Origin: Loripinus fragilis
Taxonomy: Eukaryota; Mollusca; Bivalvia; Lucinida; Lucinidae
Direction: 5' to 3'
Assembly: GCA_964019695.1 (NCBI GenBank)
Contig: OZ026524.1
Location: forward strand, 63,619,066 to 63,683,065
DNA: 64,000 nucleotides
In this document: positions 35,521 to 46,054 of the stretch, piece by piece
Position numbering within the stretch: the stretch's first letter is position 1
Layout: each line of letters starts with the position of its first letter
The notes under the pieces: generated by a model
Database searches by the model: none
The model's input: only the letters and a program-made list of their open reading frames with translations
Told to the model about the DNA's origin: nothing
Program-made: the position numbers and the translations under genes

Positions 35521-35632
35521 TAAATTATAAACTAGAATGAGAAATGTCATTTTTGTTGATTTTAAACGAGAAATAGCCATTTCATATTGACATTTTTGTA
35601 AATGTTAACAGCAAATATTTAAGTATACTTAC

Positions 35633-35668
35633 ATTTGAATCTGTGGAAACGTTTAACTTCCTACTCAT
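35633..35668 (-). CDS. First coding exon of the split gene
   Basis: Reads MSRKLNVSTDSN, 12 codons, ending at a strong donor (AAT|GTAAGTATAC). The ATG is supported by an in-frame TAA three codons upstream, so translation cannot start further 5' in this exon. The 5'UTR continues to higher coordinates for an unknown length; a perfect hairpin lies at 35854-35888 and a family C repeat lies inside intron 1 just downstream. Phase 0 at the donor matches all later exons. No signal peptide is visible. Confidence 0.5.
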
Positions 35669-35853
35669 TTTGGGGGTTTATACCGTAATTTAGTCAAATT
35701 AGTCGAAGACACTTAAATCAAACACATTAGGATTGAACAATAATTGACAACATAATGTAACAGCACCAGGAAGTAATGGTTTCTCGCTTTTGAAACGGAT
35801 TTTTGATCTATTTGCAAAGCTTCAGTTTTCAACCCTAATTTATGTTATGATAT

Positions 35854-35888
35854 TCGAAAGAACCGTCTCGCTAAGACGGTTCTTTCGA
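35854..35888. promoter_or_regulatory. Perfect 15-bp-arm hairpin near the gene start
   Basis: TCGAAAGAACCGTCT and its exact complement are separated by 5 bases. It lies about 190 bp upstream of the ATG of the split gene on the transcribed strand. It is probably a small relative of the P14 palindromes (which carry ACTCAAAAGAAC), so a regulatory role is speculative. Confidence 0.35.
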
Positions 35889-36436
35889 GTACCACAACAT
35901 GTACTTTGACTGAGAACGCCATAGCGACCTCGCATATGCTTTGATTGAGGAGTTGTTATATAGATAGTTCAGGAAACAAATTTGCCTTATCTGGAAACAC
36001 TGTATAATTTGGGTTGTTCATAACACCCATTGTTCTCCAAGTTTGGATCGAAGCTCAACATGTTAAAAGAGTCATTTCGATCTACGCCAATCATGCCAAC
36101 GAGGGCCTAGCTTGTAACACAAGTGATTTGTATTTATGAGGTTGAGGAGAAATGCCAGCTGTTTTCGGGGGGGGGCACTTTTTAAATTTTAGGGAAATTG
36201 AAGCCGATTAGGATTGACGTTTAACGTTTCTTTCATGTTTTCAGAAAGCCTCGTTACCCTCGGACTCCATGAACCCGAAAATCAGCTCTGTGTGGAAATG
36301 CAGACTCAGACCAGCACCTGTATAACTTAATCTTAGAGTTTGATCAAGTTTACCCAATTGCAAAAGTACCATAGGAAAATAGGTGAAAAAGTTTGTTTCA
36401 TAATAGCGGTGCATGCTTATATCAGCTTAAAATTAG

Positions 36437-36646
36437 TACAGTAAAACCTGTGTAAAACGGCCACTCTCAAATAGACCGAAAATTGGTTTTCAAGACCAAT
36501 TATAGCTTAATTCAGGTCAAAAGTATTGCAGAATGCTCCAAGGGGAGCATTCTGCAATACTTTTGACCTTCATTAAGCTACCATTTGGCATGAAGATCTT
36601 TGTTTTGTCTAGTTTTGAGCGGCCATTTTACACAGGTTTTACTGTA
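36437..36646. mobile_element. MITE family P12, copy 2
   Basis: TACAGTAAAACCTGTGTAAA ... ACACAGGTTTTACTGTA, 210 bp, the cleanest copy. Central GAATGCTCCAAGGGGAGCATTC palindrome (read as two arms). TA on both sides. Confidence 0.85.
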
Positions 36647-36807
36647 TATGTAACTGTTGTTAGGGCTATCATCGGCTCGACATTTATACGTCAGGTATAC
36701 TTCTCGTTTATACTAGTCTGGTACTGCTTTCACGCGGTCCATTTTCAACTCCAACGACAGGCTTATTGTGTTCAATGTACGTTTTCATGGTTTTGAGGTT
36801 TTACTAT

Positions 36808-36981
36808 TCAAAGTGCTATGCATAATGCATTATGACCAGCTCGTGACATAACGGTACTTTTCCCATATTTCAAGTCTTTGCATGCTGGGTAATGTTTCAT
36901 ACGTTTGTTCGTGACGACCATCATAAACTCTAGGAAGTTCTGCGCATAAATGTGATAGAGTGCTTGTACTCCTAGGAAGAA
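36808..36981 (-). CDS. Possible terminal exon of another gene
   Basis: A strong acceptor (TTTGTTTTACAATTGCTCAG) opens 57 codons beginning FFLGVQALYHIYAQNFLEF and ending GHNALCIAL before TGA at 36808-36810. Residue mix (aromatic, Met, Lys, then basic KRMKHYPACKDLKYGK) looks protein-like. An alternative donor is AAAA|GTACCG. It could be the 3' exon of a minus-strand gene further right. No poly(A) signal or partner exon is proven, so chance remains possible. Confidence 0.3.
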   Translation of the reverse strand, partial: FFLGVQALYHIYAQNFLEFMMVVTNKRMKHYPACKDLKYGKSTVMSRAGHNALCIAL

Positions 36982-37109
36982 CTGAGCAATTGTAAAACAA
37001 ACAAACAGAAAGCTTCGTGCGAGCCGGGAAGGCCAATCATGGCAGTGTGTCCATTCTGTTCTGTCCTTCGCTTATCACCAACGCGATGTAATGACGCCTT
37101 AAAACTATA

Positions 37110-37302
37110 TACAATAAAACCTGTTTTAAACGGCCACTCTCAAAAAGACCAATAATTGGTTTTCAAGACCAATTATCGCTAAATGCAGGTCAAAAGTGTT
37201 GCAGAATGCTCCAATACTTTCGACCTTCATTAAGCTACCATTTGACATTAAAATATTGTTTGGTCTATTTTGAGTGGCCGTTTTGCACAGGTTTTACAGG
37301 TA
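37110..37302. mobile_element. MITE family P12, copy 3 (centre deleted)
   Basis: Same ends as other copies; the central palindrome is reduced to one arm (GCAGAATGCTCC), explaining the shorter 193 bp. Confidence 0.8.
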
Positions 37303-37632
37303 TACGTGTACGTTTGCTCTTTTATGCGAGCGCAAATGTATGTGAGGGGTGGGGAAGAGTGTGTATGTGGGAAGAGGGCAGGTAGGGGTACATTACGGTA
37401 CGATTTCGCGTTGCTCACCCATATGTCAATAGCAGGTCTATCTTTCACATAATTTCTTTTTTATATTCCTTCTGTTGATTTTTTTTCTTTTATACGCTTC
37501 ATTAGTTTGTTCTTTATGCAAGTATAATATTACCGTTTGATTGTACTCCCCTGTTATACAAAAGAAATGCATTTGAGTATAAAAGCCTGCATGAGTGACT
37601 GACTACACTGTTTAACTACACTGTTAACAATA

Positions 37633-37696
37633 AGTGTAACTTAACACCAAAAGAGGCGGCAGCATAGCTGCCGCCCCTTTTGGTGTAAACTTACGC
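37633..37696. repeat. GC-rich hairpin in a short element
   Basis: AAGTGTAACTTAACACCAAA ... GGTGTAAACTTACGC arms around GGCGGCAGC ATAGCT GCCGCC. Related AACTTTACACC sequence appears at 37820-37850 and 58015-58030. Confidence 0.55.
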
Positions 37697-37851
37697 TTAC
37701 TTCCCTTCTAAAACAACTTGAGGTCAACGTTTCTCCAGTGAAACATGTAAAACTTTTCTACTTGTTATTGTTGTAGCAATACAATCTTTTGAAGCACTAA
37801 GATCAGTGATAATTCAGCTGCCACTAAATTCGGTGTAAAGTTAACCTTATT

Positions 37852-38090
37852 TGGGCCTCGTCGCGACAAAACCTGTCTTCGGGGTTTCCAACAAAGCGAG
37901 ATTCAAACCAGTCTGTTGAGCTACAGAGACTAGCTAGAAAGTTGAAATTTCGCTTGTGGCAAGTTTGGAAGTGATACTTTCCAAAAAGCGAAAAACAAAG
38001 GCGCTGATCAGACTGCGCGGATGCGCAGGCTGGTCTGCGCCTTTGTTGTTCGCAACCCTCCGAAGACAGGTTTTCTAGCGTCGAGGCCCA
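37852..38090 (+). mobile_element. MITE family P4, copy 1
   Basis: TIRs TGGGCCTCGTCGCGACAAAA and the mirrored TTTTCTAGCGTCGAGGCCCA. Inside, GCGCTGATCAGACTGCGCGG / GCGCAGGCTGGTCTGCGCC form a palindrome. 239 bp. Copy 2 in reverse at 44663-44899 and a fragment at about 51550-51615. Confidence 0.8.
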
Positions 38091-38284
38091 TTTTACAGTT
38101 GCTTCTACGTTATATGTCTGCTGAGAGATGCTGATATTGTTGGTAAGGGGAATGAGCATGAATGATTGGGCGGAAATCGTTTGGGTATTATCAGCATTTG
38201 AAATTTCAGATACCAAGGCTGAAGCATTGTACTTTTCTTCTCTAAAGAGAGGCATAACTAGACTTCAGTCGATGGTACACCATC

Positions 38285-39340
38285 GCAAATACCCGCTTTT
38301 GATATAACCAAAGCATCTGCAAAGTTTAAAGTTGCTACGTTCAACGGTTTAAGAGGAGATACATTTACAAGAAAGTACATTATTTCATTTTTTACCTTGA
38401 CCTTAGGTCAAGAACAACACAAAACGTTGCCCAGTATCCTCTACACCATATGACCTATGCACCTGCAAAGTTTGAAGCTGCTATGTCCAACGGTTTAGGA
38501 GGAAATGAATTTACAAGAAATATTTGATTTGACATTGACCCAAGATCAAGGTAACATGAAGCATTGCCCTCTACACCATGCGACCTATGTGCCTGCAAAG
38601 TTTGAATTTGCTACAGCCAATGGTTAAGGATATGCATCTACAAGAAAATACCTTATTTGGGGTCAAGGTCACGCGAAATGTTACCCAGTACCCACGACAT
38701 CATGTGAAATATGCACCAGCAAAGTTTGATGTGGCTACATCCCATGTTTAAGGAGAAGACGCATTTACAAGAAAATACATTATTTGACCTTGACCAAGAT
38801 CAAGGTCAAATGAAACGTTGCCCAATACCCGCGACATCATGTGATCTATGCACCAGCAAAGTTTCATGTTGCTACGTACCACGGTTAAGGAGTATATGCA
38901 TATACAAGAAAATACATTATTTGACCTTGACCTTCGGGTCAATGTCAAACGAAATGTTGCCCAGTGCCCTCTACATCATGTGACCTATGCACCTACAAAG
39001 TTTGAAGTTGTTACGAACAGCTTAGGAGGATATACATTTACAAAAAATACATTATTTGATCTTTGACCATGACCTTGGGGTCAAGGTCACACGAAATATT
39101 GCCCAGTACCCTCTACATCATGTGACCTGTTCAGCTACAAAGCTTTAAGTTGCTACGTCTCATGGTTTAGGAGGAGATACATTTACAAGAAAATATATTA
39201 TTTGATCTTCGACCTTGACCTTGGGGTCACACGAACTGTTGCCCAGTACCCTCTACATCATGTGACCTAGTTTGAAGTTGCTATGTCTAACGGTTTAGGA
39301 GGGAATACTTTTGCAGGAAAAGTGACGGACGGACGGACGC
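38285..39340 (+). repeat. Satellite array S38 (eight ~120-147-bp units)
   Basis: Units contain GCAAAGTTTGAAGTTGCTAC, GTTTAGGAGGAGATACATTT, ACAAGAAAATACATTATTTG, ACCTTGACCTTGGGGTCA and TGTTGCCCAGTACCCTCTAC. The array ends in GACGGACGGACG. Repeated reading frames (MHQQSL type) are products of the repeat. Confidence 0.9.
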
Positions 39341-40048
39341 TCTTACAGTGTACCTACAGTGTTAGAAAAAGTAGCCAAGAAAGCGTAAGTACCCCAAAAA
39401 TCCCAGATAATTTTACGGAATAAACCTCCTTTTGAGTAAATTAGCTCCCTTTATATGCAAATAAGTTTATTCCGTAATTGATTTTTAAAAACTATAAATT
39501 GGGATAGAGAAATTTCGACATTTTAAAGTACCCAACAAGGGCCCATTCGTGAGTACGGACAGACAGACAAACGGGCGGACGGACGGACGATGAACCGACT
39601 GGTACGATATTAATATGCCTTTTTTCTAAAGAAACAAGCGGGTTTATATAATAACTTGGTACTTTGAGGCTCGTATTGAAAGACGTTTAATGATTGAATG
39701 ATATCAACAATGGTCTCTAACTGCTGATACTAATTTCAAGATCTGTGTATGATGGCTTGTAACGCATAAATTTTGTAGATCACCTGCGTCGAAGGCTCAT
39801 GAATGAGCTAATAGTATACCAATCACGCCAGTGTCTGTGCGTCCATCAACATCTTTATACACCTTCTCATCTGACATCACTGGACCGATCGAACTGAAAT
39901 TCCACATGATGACTATTGGGGGGAGCAAGAACAATGTTTGTTAAATGGCCCTGGTCACAAGACCAAGATGGTCACCATGCCCATATGGTATAACCCCTTT
40001 AAAATTGTCTTCCCATGAACCAACATTGAGGATGTAGGGCCAACCTAG
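39341..40048. other. No gene seen
   Basis: Contains a second GGACGGACGGACG tract near 39575 and otherwise unrecognised sequence. Confidence 0.4.
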
Positions 40049-40140
40049 CGAACACGTTATGGAAACAATGTCGTATCAGCGTCGATGCGACGTCATCACG
40101 TCGCATCGACTCTGATACGGCGTTGTTTTAACGTTTTGTG
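40049..40140. repeat. CGTCGATGCGACGTCA palindrome P9, copy 1
   Basis: ACGTCGTATCAGCGTCGATGCG-type arm is mirrored across GACGTCATCACGTC. CpG-rich against the AT-rich background. Copy 2 at 47421-47507. Confidence 0.65.
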
Positions 40141-40309
40141 TAACTATGTACCAAGTTTGTTCAAATAATGATCCTAAGTTTACCATGACGTAGTAGGCTA
40201 CTTAACATAAAGGTCAAATTTGTTTCCTTATGCAATTAAATAGGAAAACAATTGAAATGTTGTTATACCCGCTTTTTTCTTTAGAAAAAAAGTTTACATT
40301 AATTTTGTG

Positions 40310-40404
40310 TCAAAGTCGGTCCGTCGTCCGTCCGTCTGTCTGTCCGTCCGCCCGTTAGTCCGTCCGTCCATCACGTGTCTTGTAAATGTATCTCCTCTAG
40401 AGGT
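40310..40404 (-). repeat. Left piece of inverted satellite array S43
   Basis: GTCCGTCCGTCTGTC tract and TTGTAAATGTATCTCCTC are the complement of the end of an S38 unit. The unit is cut by the element at 40409-43056 and resumes at 43057. Confidence 0.7.
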
Positions 40405-40408
40405 ATCA

Positions 40409-40869
40409 GGGCCCAGACCTGTAATTGTTTTTCCATAGACCTCCATTATAGCTTTTAAGTAGGCTGTGGTCCTCACAACTCTTCAATCACTATGAGGCTG
40501 CCATAGAGTTACAGATTGGACCTAGTTCAATCAATAAACAAGAATAAGATACCCTGATGACCACCATGTTTTGCCACTTTTTGGCCCCTGAAGGTGGGCA
40601 CCCTACATGAGAGGAAAATTCTACTGAAAAAAATACCAGAATGCAAGGTCCTTTTTTCTAAGCCACACAAGTAAACTTTATCAACAAAAGCAATGAGATG
40701 TTGTTTCAAAAAGTACAGCAAAGATAGACCCATCTAATAAATACAATATACTTCCTAGTTTTATTATTGACCAATCATGAAACACCTTACAACTTAAAAA
40801 TATTGTGCTGAGCTTCCACCCACCTTTTGAGCCAATCACTGCCCTTTTTACATTTACAGGTCTGTGACC
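40409..40869. repeat. Left 461-bp terminal repeat
   Basis: Nearly identical to 42596-43056 (differences seen: AATAAGATACC vs AATGAGATACC, AGGTGGGCACC vs AGGTGAGCACC). Both hold the same 68-residue chance frame on the minus strand. Confidence 0.85.
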
Positions 40870-42595
40870 TAAAGCCATAACCCATTTCAGATAAAGGCCC
40901 AAGAAAATAGTTTAATTCAAACCAATAAACATTTTAAAGCACATTTATATTGTTTGTTTGCATCATTTACCCCAAAGTTATTCTAGGGAACCCTTTAAAC
41001 AACCCTACCCCCCTATACATATTAATGGTAAACCCATTGTACAGCAAAATAATGAAAAGGCAAAGTGAACATATTCATTTTCTTATATCTTTTTTAATAT
41101 ATATCAGAAATGCTTTGAATTTCACTCATATAAGCTTATAACACCACTTTACAATATGCTATACCAAAAAAATGCATGTGCTTTACCAGCATGAGTCTTA
41201 TGTGGAGTTACCCCACCCACCCTCATTGACAAGGCCAAAATTACTTGCTCCAAGCTATGGGACATATAATCCTAACTTTACACATTAAATCAACTTCTAA
41301 TCACATAAAAAGGTTCATTTGTGCAAAATAAAGCAATTTTTGCTAATTAAGGTGACAAAAGCTAATATTATGTAACAGCCAGAGGGGGTGAAGAGCAAAA
41401 CTAGTTTCCATGCAGATGGGCTATGCTCACCGACATGCCATTTTGACCGCTTACATTCTTTCCAAAGACCTAGTTGGAGCAGAAAACTACTACAGCCAGG
41501 ATGCTGCAAGGTCAAGGTCAGTGTAAGGGCATTATCAAGGTCATAGAGGTCAAAGGTCAAGGTCACTTTGCAATTTTATTGGCCAAAAAGGTACAATTTC
41601 TGCACTTAATGACATATTTGTCTTAAATTGAGGTAAAATGGGTCAAATGGTCAGGGAAAAACATCATATTATTGACAAAGTTTAAAAAATACTGGCCCAA
41701 AATACTTATTTTACTAATGGCAGGCTGTAAGTTTGGTAAAATCATGCCTGTGTATTGGTACACTATTGCAGTTTCATTATGACATTTTTTCAAAGTGGCA
41801 TTTATGTTGCCGGATTGAATAGTAAAGATTAAAACAGACTAATACGCATACATATATCCATCTGAAATGGCCCCTCTTATCAAGGTCAAGGTCATCAATA
41901 AGGTCAAGGGTCATTTTGGACAGCAAATCAACCCAAATGGACTACTAAACAAAGTGGGGAGGGCAATATCATACAGGTTTCCAAGTTGTTCTTCACTGTT
42001 GCTCAATTGAAAGGTCAATCTGTCAAAGGTCAATGTCATATTGGGTAATATGACAGTCTCTTGTGCTATCTCTGGGTTCAACTAAGGCACATGACAACAA
42101 ATGAGCATGCAAATCTGGGTTTAACACATGTAACACTTTTCAACTAAATTGCATTTAACTCAATAAAGTGACCACTACTGCGGTTTACGCAAACTTGCGA
42201 AAGGGCCTTTTTACCATATTTTGACAATCACAAGAACACATACTCCAAAAAATGCTCTAGCATAACAATAAAAATCACAAATGCTCTGATTTGGGAACCA
42301 TTCAGTTTCCGATAAATGAAAGTATGCTAACAGTATAGCCTCATAGTGCAGAAGTGCAACTCACATGCTTCAAGTCAAATATGTAGTGCAAAACTGAGCC
42401 AACCATCACCCCCTACCTACTAATAAGGCTCTTTTTCTGCAGTCTTAATGATTTTTGTTTTAAAAAAGTGGACTTTTTGAAAGCTGAAATCATTATGGGA
42501 CTTGCTGAAATCAAAACAATGCATCAAAAACATATTACAGGTCACATACTTAGCAGCCAAGGTATCCAACAAAACAGGCCTGATATTCTTCTTTA

Positions 42596-43056
42596 GGGCC
42601 CAGACCTGTAATTGTTTTTCCATAGACCTCCATTATAGCTTTTAAGTAGGCTGTGGTCCTCACAACTCTTCAATCACTATGAGGCTGCCATAGAGTTACA
42701 GATTGGACCTAGTTCAATCAATAAACAAGAATGAGATACCCTGATGACCACCATGTTTTGCCACTTTTTGGCCCCTGAAGGTGAGCACCCTACATGAGAG
42801 GAAAATTCTACTGAAAAAAATACCAGAATGCAAGGTCCTTTTTTCTAAGCCACACAAGTAAACTTTATCAACAAAAGCAATGAGATGTTGTTTCAAAAAG
42901 TACAGCAAAGATAGACCCATCTAATAAATACAATATACTTCCTAGTTTTATTATTGACCAATCATGAAACACCTTACAACTTAAAAATATTGTGCTGAGC
43001 TTCCACCCACCTTTTGAGCCAATCACTGCCCTTTTTACATTTACAGGTCTGTGACC
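42596..43056. repeat. Right 461-bp terminal repeat
   Basis: Partner of 40409-40869, same length. No polypurine tract is obvious just before it (GATATTCTTCTTTA). Confidence 0.85.
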
Positions 43057-43930
43057 ATCAACTTCAAACTGTGTAGTTGAATAGGTCAGATGATGTAGAG
43101 GATATTGGGCACCATTTCGTGTTTTGTTTGTTTGTTTGATTTGATTCTTTACGTCCCATCAACAATCTTTCAGTTATATAGGGACGGGTCTTCCTGGGTT
43201 GAACCAGTACTAAGCTAGGATAAATGTGTCTTGCTCAAGGACCACAACGCAGTGACGCCGGTGAGGCTCGAACCCGCGGCCCTTCGGTCTCGAGTCAAGC
43301 ACTCTACCACTGAGCCACTGCGCTCCCTACCATTTCGCGTTACCTTGACCCCAATGTCAAGGTCAAATAATGCATTTTCTTGAAAATATATTTCCTAAAC
43401 GGTAAGACGTAGCAACTTCAAACTTTGTAGCTGAATAGGCCACATGATGTAGAGGGTACTGGGCAATTGTTCGTGTGACGTTGGCCCCAAGGTCAAAAGG
43501 TCAAATATTGAACTTTCTTGCAAATGCATCTCCTCCTAAACCTTTTGATGTAGCAACTTCAAACTTTGTAGCTGAATATGTCACATGATGTAGAGGGTAC
43601 TGGGCAACATTTCGTGTGACCTTGGGTCAAGGTCAAATATTGAATTTTCTTGTAAATGGTTCTCCTCCTAAAGTTTTTTGACGTAGTAACTTCAAACTTT
43701 GTACATGCATTGATCACATGATGTAGAGGGCACTGGGCAACATTCCGTGTGACCTTGACCTTCGGGTCAAGGTCAAATAACGTATTTTCTTGTAAATGCA
43801 TCTTCTCCTTAACCGTGGAATGTAGCAATATCAAACTTTGCTGATGCATAGGTCATATGATATTGTAGAGGGTACTGGGCAAGAGTTATGAGCATTTTCA
43901 CAAACTTGTAATGGACAGACGGATTCACAC
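43057..43930 (-). repeat. Satellite array S43, inverse of S38
   Basis: About five units with GCAACTTCAAACTTTGTAGC, CACATGATGTAGAGGGTACT and TGACCTTGACCTTCGGGTCA, the complement of S38. Unit starts near 43059, 43413, 43554, 43686 and 43824; the first spacing is enlarged by the SINE at 43124-43328. Confidence 0.85.
43124..43328 (-). mobile_element. tRNA-derived SINE with 13-bp target duplication
   Basis: The minus-strand head has an A box (TGGCTCAGTGGTAGAG) and a B box (GGTTCGAGCC), then a body with AGTACTGGTTCAACCCAGGA and a (CAAA)n tail. Flanks ACCATTTCGTGTT (43111-43123) and ACCATTTCGCGTT (43329-43341) are a 13-bp target duplication with one mismatch. 205 bp. The parent tRNA is not assigned. 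Confidence 0.8.
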
Positions 43931-43976
43931 AGTGACTATAGTGCACACCAGCGGGTCGTGCAATATGTTCTTAAAA

Positions 43977-44215
43977 TGAGCCGTGGCATGGGATTTCCAA
44001 CAATGTGGTATGTGCGACCAACAAAGCCTCAGATCAGCCTGCGCAAACACGCAGTCTGATCAGAGCCTTTGCTAGTCGCTTGAATATTCTATGCGTGTTA
44101 AGCTACTGACTGAACATCATTTGAAGTTTCTAAGCTTAAAAAGAGGCTGCGCAGACTCATCTGATTCTACACATGTCAAAATGCCACATTGTTGGAAATC
44201 ACATGACACAGCTCA
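43977..44215. mobile_element. MITE family P3, copy 3
   Basis: TGAGCCGTGGCATGGGATTT ... AAATCACATGACACAGCTCA with inner CCAACAATGTGG / CCACATTGTTGG and the CAGATCAGCCTGCGC palindrome. 239 bp. Confidence 0.8.
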
Positions 44216-44662
44216 AATGTTATAGTCCTTTGCTATGGATCAAAGAACTGAACGAGTAGAGTGTGCAAGTTTTCTTGGCCATACTAGTTAGTTTGGACCA
44301 ATTAGGCCTAAAAATGAAAAACACCAGCAAAAACAACCTTATGAATTTAACATTTAACATCTTTATTTTGAGAAAAAAATGATAGAAAAAAATATTTACA
44401 ATACAAAATTTAATAATAAGGAAATATTTAAGATAACAGTCTACCGGAAGCTACAGTAATTACCAAATCTGAATTCTCAGTCCAGATGTAAAGTTGCAAT
44501 TTAGAAGTAAATCCCACTATGAAGCTTAGAGATACAAATAAATATAATCCAGATCAAAAAAAAACAACAGGAATTTATCAATAGTTCCCACTATGTATGT
44601 TACATAAAATTAATACTAGTGAAAATAACTGCTCAAATTTGTGAAATAGTGGCCTGCCTATA
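44216..44662. other. No feature recognised
   Basis: AT-rich, unrecognised sequence. Confidence 0.4.
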
Positions 44663-44899
44663 TGGGCCTCGCCACGAGAAAACCTGTCTTTGGGGGTGTG
44701 CAAACAACAAAGGCGCAGACCAGCCTGAGCATCCGCGCAGTCTGATCAGCACCTTTGTTATTCGCTTTTTGAAAAGCTCTGTATGTAAACTTCCTACAGG
44801 TGAAATTTCAATTTTCTAGCTAGTCTCTGTAGCTGAGGATACTGGTTTGAAACTTGCTTCGTCAGAAACCCGAAGACAGGTTTTCTCGCAACAAGGCCA
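44663..44899 (-). mobile_element. MITE family P4, copy 2 (reverse)
   Basis: TGGGCCTCGCCACGAGAAAA ... TTTTCTCGCAACAAGGCCA ends with AGGCGCAGACCAGCC / GCGCAGTCTGATCAGC inside. 237 bp, opposite internal order to 37852-38090. Confidence 0.8.
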
Positions 44900-45065
44900 A
44901 ATATTATCAAGACTCAATCTCGATTTCAGCAGAAAAAAAGAGATGACTGGAAATCACAAGTAAGGACAAGAATTTTCTTTATTGTCTTTAGCAGGTGAAC
45001 CATATATCTAAAATAGACCTTCTGGAGAGGGAATCATTAACTTAGGTTTCTGTCAATGTACAGAA

Positions 45066-45275
45066 TACAGTGAAATCTGTCTTACGCAGTCACTCAAAAA
45101 GAAGGCCAAAATTCGTTTTCAAGACGATTATTGCTTAACGAAGGTCAAAAATATTGCAGAATGCTCCAAAGGGAGCATTCTGCAATGCTTTGGACCTTCA
45201 TTAAGCTACCATTTGCCATTAAGACCTTTGTTTTGTCTATATTTGAGTTGCCGCTTAAGACAGGTTTTAATGTCA
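45066..45275. mobile_element. MITE family P12, copy 4 (diverged)
   Basis: TACAGTGAAATCTGTCTTAC ... AAGACAGGTTTTAATGTCA, central GAATGCTCCAAAGGGAGCATTC in two arms. 210 bp. Confidence 0.75.
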
Positions 45276-45797
45276 TTATAATAAGTTAGCTATTAGTATA
45301 ATAATTGTTCAATTATAATAAATATAATTCTAGAAATTACTAGAAGTTACTAAGTTTTAATTAGGCTATATAAGCTTAATATAAGTAAACAATTAAGCAA
45401 CTAAAATAAAAATATTTAAGATGCAAGTATTAGCTCCCTTCAAATAAATCAAAGGCACTAACTTTCTTAAACTATATGTGCATTTAGCAAATAAATCATA
45501 TGGAATCCACCATACATAACAATGCATAAAAGGGAGATAACATTCAAAACAGTAAATGCATAATGTTATGATATCTGCATGGCTGCCCAGCTAATAAGTT
45601 TCTGTGATTCGGGTCGGAATAGTTTTAGTTTTGAGCACTGTCTACTGTACTGACAAGGGAGATTATTAGCACCAGTAATGTGGACAGAGTGTCTGAAGAG
45701 CATTTGTAAAACAGAACAGACAATCATTAACATAAAATTTCAACAGTTAATCAAAGTATGCATATACACCATAATCTAAAAATCTAGACACTACTGA
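45276..45797. other. No feature recognised
   Basis: AT-rich unrecognised sequence. Confidence 0.4.
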
Positions 45798-45805
45798 AGC
45801 ACATG

Positions 45806-45986
45806 TTTGTTTGATTTGATTCTTTACATCCCATCAACAATCTTTCAGTTAAACAGGGACGGGTATTCCTGGGTTGAACCAGTATTAAGCTAGGATAAAT
45901 GTGTCTTGCTCAAGAACCACAACACAGTGACGCCGGCCTCTCGGTCTCGAGTCAAGCACTCTACCACTAAGCCACTGCGCTCCCAT
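45806..45986 (-). mobile_element. tRNA-derived SINE, B box deleted
   Basis: Same family as 43124-43328, flanked by an exact 8-bp duplication AGCACATG (45798-45805, 45987-45994). About 22 bp covering the B box (between GACGCCGG and CCTCTCGGTC) are missing, so RNA polymerase III should not start well from this copy. Confidence 0.8.
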
Positions 45987-46054
45987 AGCACATGCATTAA
46001 GATCACCATTAAAGCTTTTGTCGTCTGCTGAAATGTTTTGGAAGCTTTTTTGGA

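Larger units (their letters stand above)
40409..43056. mobile_element. Young 2.65-kb element with 461-bp terminal direct repeats
   Basis: Two direct repeats of 461 bp (40409-40869, 42596-43056) differ at only about two positions I can see. The element is flanked by ATCA on both sides (40405-40408, 43057-43060), as a 4-bp target duplication. Each repeat begins GGGCCCAGACCTGTAA and ends TTACAGGTCTGTGACC, short inverted termini, but not TG...CA. The 1.73-kb interior has no gag, protease, reverse transcriptase or transposase frame and carries clusters of AAGGTCAAGGTCA. Best reading: a non-autonomous LTR-like element; alternatives are a composite of two MITEs. Confidence 0.7.

Noticed and set aside
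38711..39066. Frames MHQQSLMWLHP and relatives on either strand
   Set aside because: They recur with each satellite unit (also 43559-43849) and have no independent support.
40527..42920. Duplicate 68-codon frames MGLSLLYFLKQ
   Set aside because: Both lie in the 461-bp repeats; the two differences seen are consistent with neutral change, and no retroelement motif is present.
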